Below are positions 15,311 through 20,540 of a stretch of 20,540 nt of DNA, piece after piece; within the stretch, counting starts at the first letter, position 1, and every line of letters starts with the position of its first letter. A program made the translations under genes and the position numbers. The DNA is from JBAXSK01 sp044358815 (lineage in GTDB: Bacteria; Cyanobacteriota; Cyanobacteriia; Pseudanabaenales; Pseudanabaenaceae). The stretch is from the NCBI GenBank assembly GCA_044358815.1, contig JBIKNH010000061.1, positions 1 through 20,540 of the forward strand, written 5' to 3'. A model generated the notes under the pieces. That model was not told the DNA's origin. It did no database searches and was given only the letters and a program-made list of their open reading frames with translations.

Positions 15311-16396
15311 ATGACAGCATATACACAAACGACGGATTCCCATGCCGACCCAGCCGCTATAGACCAGTCCCAGTCTGCGCCTCTGTCAGCCCCCCTTAAG
15401 GTTGCAATTTTGGGATTTGGTGGTTTAGGACAAGCCGCTGCAAAAGTCCTTGCCGCTAAACAGGAAATGCAACTGGTGGCGATTGCCGATAAAGAAGGTT
15501 TTGCTTACAACCCCAACGGTATTGATCCTGACGCTGCGATCCATGCCTATCAGACCCAAGGCTCTGTTGGCTATTTAGCCGCTGGGGGAACCCTCGCTCC
15601 TGATAGCATTGGTGCTTTGATTGCCCAAATCCAATTACCAGAAAGCCTTGCCCTTGGTGGGGTAGATGGTTGCTTTTTAGCTTTGCCCAATTTGCCTAAT
15701 ACTTTCATGGCGAGTGTGGCACAACAGTTTATTGATTCTGGTTGGCAAGGGGTTTTAGTTGATGCCATTAAACGTACCAGCGCTGTGGAGCAGTTGTTGC
15801 ATTTGGCTCCGGCTCTGCAAAATGCGGGCATTACCTACATGACGGGCTGTGGTGCGACACCAGGGCTGTTAACGGCGGCGGCGGCGATCGCTGCTCAAAG
15901 TTTTGCTGAAGTACATCGGTGTGAAATTACTTTCGGGGTGGGGATCGCCAATTGGAATGCCTATCGCGCCACGATTCGCGAAGACATTGCCCACATGCCC
16001 GGCTATGACACGGAAAAAGCTAGAGCCATGACCGATGCCGAAGTGGAAGCCCTATTAGATGAAACCAATGGCATTCTGAGCTTGACGGATATGGAGCACG
16101 CCGACGATGTGATGCTAGAACGGTTAGGAATTTGCAGCCGTGATCGCGTTGTGGTGGGCGGTGTGGTGGATACCCGCAACCCCAAAAAGCCCCTCAGTAC
16201 TAACATGAAACTCACTGGACGGACGTTTGAGGGCAAAATTTCCACCCATACATTTATCCTTGGGGATGAAACCAGTATGGCGGCGAATGTTTGCGGTCCG
16301 GCTTTTGGTTACCTCAAGGCTGGGACACAGTTCCACCGTCGGGGCTGGCGCGGTTTATTCACGGCGGCGGAAGTGATGCCTTTGTTTGTGCGGTAG
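15311..16396 (+). CDS. Saccharopine dehydrogenase-like oxidoreductase
   Basis: The 361-residue product has an N-terminal Rossmann nucleotide-binding motif after a 28-residue polar extension: VAILGFGGLGQAA (31-43) with the GxGGxG loop at 35-40, then a first acidic residue (VAIADKE). A second recognisable block is TGCGATPGLLTAAAA (178-192). This agrees with conserved cyanobacterial proteins annotated as saccharopine dehydrogenase-like, which lack a demonstrated lysine-pathway reaction. Substrate and cofactor preference cannot be read from the sequence. The first ATG is taken as the start; no strong ribosome binding site precedes it. A HIP1 octamer lies inside the gene near 15885. A 14-bp tandem duplication includes its stop codon. 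The next gene is co-directional, 155 bases downstream of the stop, with a hairpin in between. Confidence 0.75.
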   Translation: MTAYTQTTDSHADPAAIDQSQSAPLSAPLKVAILGFGGLGQAAAKVLAAKQEMQLVAIADKEGFAYNPNGIDPDAAIHAYQTQGSVGYLAAGGTLAPDSIGALIAQIQLPESLALGGVDGCFLALPNLPNTFMASVAQQFIDSGWQGVLVDAIKRTSAVEQLLHLAPALQNAGITYMTGCGATPGLLTAAAAIAAQSFAEVHRCEITFGVGIANWNAYRATIREDIAHMPGYDTEKARAMTDAEVEALLDETNGILSLTDMEHADDVMLERLGICSRDRVVVGGVVDTRNPKKPLSTNMKLTGRTFEGKISTHTFILGDETSMAANVCGPAFGYLKAGTQFHRRGWRGLFTAAEVMPLFVR

Positions 16397-16420
16397 GTTA
16401 TTTGACCTAGGTTATTTGAC
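16394..16420 (+). repeat. 14-bp tandem duplication over the stop codon
   Basis: TAGGTTATTTGAC occurs at 16394-16406 and 16408-16420, separated by one base. The first copy begins with the stop codon of the oxidoreductase gene. It does not change the protein. Confidence 0.65.
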
Positions 16421-16469
16421 TCAAGCAGGCGCTGGATTAAGTTAGACCGGCGCATTAATTTTTGGTGCT

Positions 16470-16490
16470 AAGGTGGGCAGCCCCCACCTT
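16470..16490 (+). terminator. Hairpin after the oxidoreductase gene, possible terminator
   Basis: AAGGTGGG (16470-16477) pairs with CCCACCTT (16483-16490) with loop CAGCC. No T tract follows (TAGGGTAG), so it may be a repeat-type hairpin or an mRNA-stabilising structure instead of a classical terminator. Confidence 0.4.
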
Positions 16491-16551
16491 TAGGGTAGAT
16501 TTGAATTACCAGCTTTAAGTTGGCAATGTTGAATTGCAGTACTGTGGAACA

Positions 16552-17367
16552 ATGCTGAAATCTTTGGTCACTAAACACAGTAAATTGCTGTGGAATATTG
16601 CATTAATTTTGGTGTTTGGGGCATTGGCAATTAGTCTGCAACAGCCCCGACTCAATAAACGCATTCAAGGACAAACCGCCGAAGATGATCGACGGCATTT
16701 ACTTAGGGAAGCCGCTAATCTCAATGCCTTACGGCAATTACCCCAACGCGGTTTTGGCTTTAATAACGTCATTGCAGGCTATACGTTTTTACAGTTTTTA
16801 CAGTATTTTGGCGATGATGTGGCGCGGGTAGATCACGGCACAGGATTTCACCTCAGCCCCCAATATTTCGACATCATTGTGGCGCGGGACCCTCGGTTTA
16901 TTAACGGATATTTATATTTATCCACCAGTGTGTCGATGTTTGCTGCTAAGCCCCGTTATGCCATTGGTTTATATGATTTAGGTTTGCCCTATTTGTCGCC
17001 GAAGATTTTGCCCTATACCTACACAGTATGGCGACGGAGAGCAACGGATCAGCTTTTATTTTTGGGAGATGCAGCGGCAGCACGGGAATCTTATCTCAAA
17101 GCTGCTGAAGCGGTAGAAAGTGCTGATTTTAGTCGGGAGCCATCACCTTTGGCGGAAGTGCCTTATATTGCCACTTGGTCGCGACAGTCGGCTCAATGGT
17201 TAGAGAATAACCGCGACTTACGGAATGCCCAGATTGCAGGTTGGTCTTTAGTCTTGCAAACTGCGAGCGATAAGAAAACTCAGCAACTAGTGGAAGGGGA
17301 ATTGGATAAGTTAGGGATTACAGTGGTGCGTAAAGAAAACTACATTGAATTAAGACCGAAGAAGTAG
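16552..17367 (+). CDS. Membrane-anchored protein of unknown function
   Basis: I do not recognise a named family. The product (271 residues from the ATG at 16552) has one N-terminal hydrophobic segment (about 12-30, LLWNIALILVFGALAISL) that should be an uncleaved signal anchor or signal peptide, followed by a soluble region. This is rich in aromatic helices (FLQFLQYFGDD, FIDII-like YFDIIVARDPRFINGYLYLSTSVS) and ends in a helical, charged tail. Segments such as GDAAAARESYLKAAEAVESAD look like single TPR-type helices, and the whole may be a helical repeat fold, but this is only an impression. An in-frame TTG at 16534 would add six residues; the ATG is preferred. Likely location: periplasmic or thylakoid-lumen side of the membrane, inferred. 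Confidence 0.65.
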   Translation: MLKSLVTKHSKLLWNIALILVFGALAISLQQPRLNKRIQGQTAEDDRRHLLREAANLNALRQLPQRGFGFNNVIAGYTFLQFLQYFGDDVARVDHGTGFHLSPQYFDIIVARDPRFINGYLYLSTSVSMFAAKPRYAIGLYDLGLPYLSPKILPYTYTVWRRRATDQLLFLGDAAAARESYLKAAEAVESADFSREPSPLAEVPYIATWSRQSAQWLENNRDLRNAQIAGWSLVLQTASDKKTQQLVEGELDKLGITVVRKENYIELRPKK

Positions 17368-17410
17368 TACCACAGTATTAGTTACTGGTGTTACGTGGAA
17401 GGTTGCAAGA

Positions 17411-17509
17411 CCCTTACTCCTAGCCCCCCTCCCAAAAGGTGAGAGGGAAACAAGAAATTAGCCTTATTCCCCCTCGCCCTTAATGGGAGAGTGGGGTTGG
17501 GGGTGAGGG
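17411..17509. repeat. GC-rich imperfect inverted repeat of cyanobacterial type
   Basis: The left arm 17411-17434 (CCCTTACTCCTAGCCCCCCTCCCA) matches, with some mismatches, the reverse complement of the right arm 17484-17509 (TGGGAGAGTGGGGTTGGGGGTGAGGG). About 49 bases separate them. The CCCTCACCCCCAACCCC-like class is widespread between cyanobacterial genes. Confidence 0.6.
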
Positions 17510-17689
17510 TGATATTTGTTCTATATAACATCACTTAGTTATAGAGTTAGTTCTAATCTAAATCTTCCTAAAAGTCTCAATCTCAACTCAGCGGGTCAAT
17601 TTAAGCCAGTCAATGGTTTTGCAGAATTGAGTCGCCTTTTTGTGTGGGAAACTTGTTGATATAACAGTTAAAGTATCGCGAAAGAGACC

Positions 17690-17785
17690 ATGAAGCAAGG
17701 CAATGCGGCTCGCCAAAAGAGAATGGCTCATGCTCATCACCAGACATCTTTGGATTCTCTCGTCCCACAGTATGCTAATCCCTAA
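17690..17785 (+). CDS. Possible 31-residue small ORF
   Basis: ATG at 17690 opens a 31-codon frame (MKQGNAARQKRMAHAHHQTS...) ending at TAA 17785. GAGA lies just upstream, too close to be a good ribosome binding site. The composition (basic, His- and Gln-rich) is not that of a known family. It may be chance. Confidence 0.2.
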   Translation: MKQGNAARQKRMAHAHHQTSLDSLVPQYANP

Positions 17786-17847
17786 TCTCTAGTTCTTATT
17801 TGATTCTACTATGAATATCACCGTCAATCAGATCTTCAATCAAATTC

Positions 17848-18462
17848 CTAAAAGAGAGCTTCCCAATTAAAAATCACTTCTGGAAAAGCAATCAAAGAGA
17901 GTGTATCCCCCGACTCATAACGCTGGATTCGCTTATAGCCTGAACCAGATGGTTGCGTGTGTCCCATGATAATCCGTTGATTGATATCACAGAGCCACAT
18001 TTCCGGAATGCCACTGGCAGCATACAAAGGCGTTTTGATTTCGCGATCATAGGCGATAGTGCTGTCAGCAACTTCGATAATTAATAAAATATCTGCTGGA
18101 GTTGGCAAACCATTGGCATAAAAATCATCACGCCACTTCAGAAGGGCAATATCTGGTTGCGGCTGAGAATACTCATTGATGCTAATTGGATTTTGCGCCC
18201 AAACGATTGCTTTGTTAATAAATCGGCTAGTCAGCAAAGTACTTAAACGAGTTACACAAACCGCGTGCTTGATGCCAATGGGCGACATTTTTCTGATTTC
18301 TCCATTGATTAATTCATAGCGATCATCTGGGGGAAACACGCCCCTCTCACACATAAGCTGATATTGCTCAGTGGTGAATTTATGTAGATTGTGATTTGGG
18401 TTGTCATATAGGCTCTGGGGAGGATTAGGGAGCGCCAATTCCGTCACTAGTTGGGCTGTCAT
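17848..18462 (-). CDS. Uma2 family endonuclease (DUF820, PD-(D/E)XK fold)
   Basis: Uma2 proteins are restriction-endonuclease-fold nucleases present in many copies in cyanobacteria, with unclear biological role. The 204-residue product shows the family pattern: YELINGEIRKMSPIG (49-63), PQPDIALLK (101-109) with Asp104, LLIIEVADSTIAYDREIKTPLYAASGIPEMW (126-156) with Glu130 and Lys143 completing the likely active site, and a C-terminal beta strand region. The ATG at 18462 is chosen because GAGG lies about 8-9 bases upstream on the minus strand. An upstream in-frame codon at 18513 would add 17 residues of poor, Cys/Ser/Pro-rich sequence. It is divergent from the flavodiiron gene. Possible roles include defence or mobile-element regulation; none is shown here. 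Confidence 0.88.
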   Translation of the reverse strand: MTAQLVTELALPNPPQSLYDNPNHNLHKFTTEQYQLMCERGVFPPDDRYELINGEIRKMSPIGIKHAVCVTRLSTLLTSRFINKAIVWAQNPISINEYSQPQPDIALLKWRDDFYANGLPTPADILLIIEVADSTIAYDREIKTPLYAASGIPEMWLCDINQRIIMGHTQPSGSGYKRIQRYESGDTLSLIAFPEVIFNWEALF

Positions 18463-18687
18463 CGCATTGCACCTCAGGTTTGATGTGGGGCTAGGACACC
18501 TGGATGATGTCAATTATGGCAAAGATTCTGAAGTATTGATCGGGTTACGCTTCATGAGTAAGCCCCACGAGATCGACACATGATCAACTTGCATATTATT
18601 ACTAAGGACTGTGCAAAACCTCACCATCACAGGCATGATAGTGAATAAGTTCCTATCTCCTGTCAATGATAGCTTCGGAGGATGCGT
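18463..18687. promoter_or_regulatory. Divergent promoter region of Uma2 and flavodiiron genes
   Basis: About 225 bases separate the two starts. GGAGG (18677-18681) is the ribosome binding site of the flavodiiron gene. No clear -10/-35 pair was found. The spacer has the nested TGAT/ATCA words common in this window. Confidence 0.4.
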
Positions 18688-20415
18688 ATGAGTATCGAGA
18701 AACCCCGTGATGTGCAAGCCCGTGATGTACAGGCTATTTACATTAGTGCTGACACCTTGGCATTGCGGTCCCGTAGTTGGAATCGGTTACGTTTTGAAGT
18801 GGAGTATGGTCTAGAAAAAGGTACTACCGCTAATTCATTTTTGATCCAAGATCAGGCGCTGATTGATCCACCTGGGGGCACATTCACAGAGATTTATCTC
18901 GCCGAGTTACGCCAACGGACTAACTTAAATAATTTACGCTATGTGATTCTAGGGCATGTCAACAAAAATCGTGTCATTACGCTCCAGTCTTTGCTAGATG
19001 CCAATCCTAAACTGACATTCATCTGCACGAACCCGGGGGCAGTAGCACTCAAAGCCTTGATTCCTGATCGGGAAATCCAAATCCAAGTGGTACGCGGTGA
19101 AGAATATTTGGATCTAGGTAAAGGACATGGCTTAAGGTTTTTCCCTGTGTCTACGCCCCGCTATCCTGATGGGCTGTGGACCTATGACACTAATACGCAA
19201 ATCCTTTATACCGATAAATTCTTTAGTGCCCATGTCTGTAGCGATCAGGTCTTCGATGATGTGCCCACACTGCTTTTAGAAGATCGGCGTTATTACTTTG
19301 ACTGTGTGATGGCAAACCAAACCCGTCAAGTTGAAGCCGCCCTTGATAGATTGATCATGGGTACAGGGGTGGAATTACCCGTGAGTTTCTATGCCCCCGC
19401 CCACGGTCCCATGTTGAAATATGGTGCCCATGAGTTGGTTAAGTCCTATCGTCAATGGTGCGAAGACCAACAAAAGCAAAATATTTCCGTGGCGCTGATC
19501 TATGCTTCTGCCTATGGTAATACCGCCACCCTTGCCCATGCCTTGGCTAGAGGGATTACAAAGGCTGGGGTAGCAGTGGAGTTGATCAACTGTGAACATG
19601 CTGAACCTGATGATATTAAGGCAGCAGTGGAAAAAGCTTCCGGATTTTTGATTGGTTCCCCCACACTGGCGGGGCATCTACCCACCCAAGTGCAAACCGC
19701 CTTAGGGATTGTCATTTCTACCGCGAATAAAAATTATTTGGCTGGGGTATTTGGTTCCTATGGCTGGAGTGGTGAAGCCGTTGATATTATTGCCGACAAA
19801 CTCAAAGATGCCGGTTATACCATTGCCTTTGAGCCAATTCGGAGTAAATTTACCCCCACTGAGGCAACGCTGCAAATTTGCCAAGAAACTGGCGTAGACT
19901 TTGCCCAAAACCTTAAATCCCTGAAAAAAGTCCGGACTACTTTAGCCTCAGGTAGCAGTGTCGAGCAAGCAGTGGGGCGCGTGGTTGGCTCATTATGTGT
20001 AGTCACAGTGAAGCAGGAAGAAATTTCTTCGGCAATGTTGGCTTCTTGGGTGGCACAGGCGACATTCAACCCACCTGGCATTACGGTGGCAGTGGCAAAA
20101 GAGCGAGCCATCGAAGCCTATCTTCACGAAGGCTCACAGTTTGTGCTGAATATTTTGGAACAGGGTAAACAACTGCGGCGGTCCTTCATGAAACGCTTTG
20201 CCCCAGGTGAAAACCGGTTTGCGGATGTAGAAACCCAAGAAAGTGACTATGGCTTGATTTTGACCGATAGCTTGGCATATCTGGAATGTCGGGTGGCAAA
20301 ACGGATGGAATGTGGGGATCATTGGTTGGTGTATGCCATCACCGAAAGCGGGAAATTATTAGAACCCAATGGTTTGACAGCAGTACACCATCGCAAATCT
20401 GGGGCACATTATTAG
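18688..20415 (+). CDS. flv1: Flavodiiron protein, Flv1-type
   Basis: Cyanobacterial flavodiiron proteins reduce O2 to water with electrons from photosystem I and protect against fluctuating light; Flv1 works with Flv3. Domains are metallo-beta-lactamase-like (about 35-260), flavodoxin-like with FMN loop YASAYGNTATLA (272-283) and a C-terminal flavin reductase domain (about 425-570) typical of cyanobacteria. The canonical H-x-E-x-D-H iron site reads HVNKNR (90-95). A later His is Arg (TPRYPDG) and the ligand Asp is Lys (TDKFF), while the last His (PAHGP) remains. Such loss of ligands marks the Flv1/Flv2 group as opposed to Flv3/Flv4. The ATG at 18688 is preferred over that at 18682 because GGAGG directly abuts the latter but is 6 bases from the former; the product has 575 residues. 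No Flv3 partner is visible in the window, so the Flv1 versus Flv2 call rests on residues alone. Confidence 0.85.
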   Translation: MSIEKPRDVQARDVQAIYISADTLALRSRSWNRLRFEVEYGLEKGTTANSFLIQDQALIDPPGGTFTEIYLAELRQRTNLNNLRYVILGHVNKNRVITLQSLLDANPKLTFICTNPGAVALKALIPDREIQIQVVRGEEYLDLGKGHGLRFFPVSTPRYPDGLWTYDTNTQILYTDKFFSAHVCSDQVFDDVPTLLLEDRRYYFDCVMANQTRQVEAALDRLIMGTGVELPVSFYAPAHGPMLKYGAHELVKSYRQWCEDQQKQNISVALIYASAYGNTATLAHALARGITKAGVAVELINCEHAEPDDIKAAVEKASGFLIGSPTLAGHLPTQVQTALGIVISTANKNYLAGVFGSYGWSGEAVDIIADKLKDAGYTIAFEPIRSKFTPTEATLQICQETGVDFAQNLKSLKKVRTTLASGSSVEQAVGRVVGSLCVVTVKQEEISSAMLASWVAQATFNPPGITVAVAKERAIEAYLHEGSQFVLNILEQGKQLRRSFMKRFAPGENRFADVETQESDYGLILTDSLAYLECRVAKRMECGDHWLVYAITESGKLLEPNGLTAVHHRKSGAHY

Positions 20416-20416
20416 A

Positions 20417-20475
20417 GATCCCCCCTAGCCCCCCTTTTTCAAGGCAGGGTGGTTTCATTTTCGGAAACGTTTTAA
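20417..20475. repeat. GC-rich repeat after the flavodiiron gene
   Basis: GATCCCCCCTAGCCCCCCTT (20418 onward) followed by TTTCAAGGCAGGG and ending in AAGGGGC is a partial, imperfect copy of the GATCCCCCT...AAGGGGG repeat at 7247-7320. Only one arm is well preserved. CCCCCCTTTTT..CAAGG could act as a weak terminator of the plus-strand gene. Confidence 0.5.
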
Positions 20476-20540
20476 GGGGCTATGTTCTAGCCACATTACT
20501 CTGAACGAAATACAAGCAGAAAATGTAAGATCTTGGTTGA

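Larger units (their letters stand above)
17368..17847. other. Intergenic region holding a GC-rich repeat and a tiny ORF
   Basis: This 480-base convergent spacer contains the inverted repeat at 17411-17510 and one small reading frame (17690-17785). No RNA gene is seen. The remaining sequence is AT-rich with no assigned feature. Confidence 0.4.

Noticed and set aside
17411..17509. CRISPR array or transposon end
   Set aside because: There is only one imperfect inverted pair, no regular spacing of repeats and no cas or transposase gene next to it.

Overview
The window reads as chromosomal DNA of a cyanobacterium. The evidence is a plant-type [2Fe-2S] ferredoxin (petF), an Flv1-type flavodiiron protein, an slr1658/slr1659-type regulator pair known from cyanobacteria, a pseudo-orthocaspase, a Uma2 nuclease, a solo TnpB, GC-rich intergenic inverted repeats of cyanobacterial type, and two GCGATCGC (HIP1) octamers inside coding sequence (near 10768 and 15885). 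The genus cannot be fixed from what is visible. Long AT-rich spacers full of TAATTA-like sequence alternate with ordinary coding density.

Left edge (1-1190) is a decayed accessory region. It holds the first 26 codons of an IS5-type transposase running off the edge, then a retron/group II-like reverse transcriptase. The RT has lost its N-terminus at the IS junction and carries two in-frame TAA codons in an otherwise open 258-codon frame. An unassigned degenerate stretch follows. Next come a pentapeptide-repeat protein (minus, 1187-1738) and larC (plus, 2075-3630), the nickel-insertion enzyme of the nickel-pincer cofactor. larC is split into two frames at an A8 run that fits a -1 slip, with a 23-histidine segment just before the slip.

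The middle (3630-7190) has two long AT-rich spacers around a SpoIIAB-like ATPase and a STAS protein, probably a partner-switching pair, and then trpB (minus). Region 7190-12970 is a cell-envelope block. A protein with six peptidoglycan-binding domains and a second one with two lie in tandem on the minus strand. Divergent from them is a Tat-signal caspase-fold protein with a DUF4384-like C-terminus whose catalytic His and Cys are replaced by Tyr and Gly.

The right part (12970-20540) holds petF with its own upstream region, a solo TnpB element with a clear right-end hairpin and an inferred omega-RNA, a saccharopine dehydrogenase-like oxidoreductase, a membrane-anchored protein of unknown function, a Uma2 endonuclease (minus) and the flavodiiron protein. 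GC-rich inverted repeats lie at 7247-7320, 17411-17510 and 20417-20475.

Functional threads: photosynthetic electron flow (petF, and Flv1 as an electron sink), cell-wall attachment (the two PG-binding proteins, possibly the pseudo-caspase), nickel cofactor maturation (larC), and mobile or decayed elements (IS5, RT, TnpB). No tRNA, rRNA or CRISPR array was seen. The most interesting signals are the larC frameshift site, the twice-interrupted RT frame and the catalytically dead caspase.
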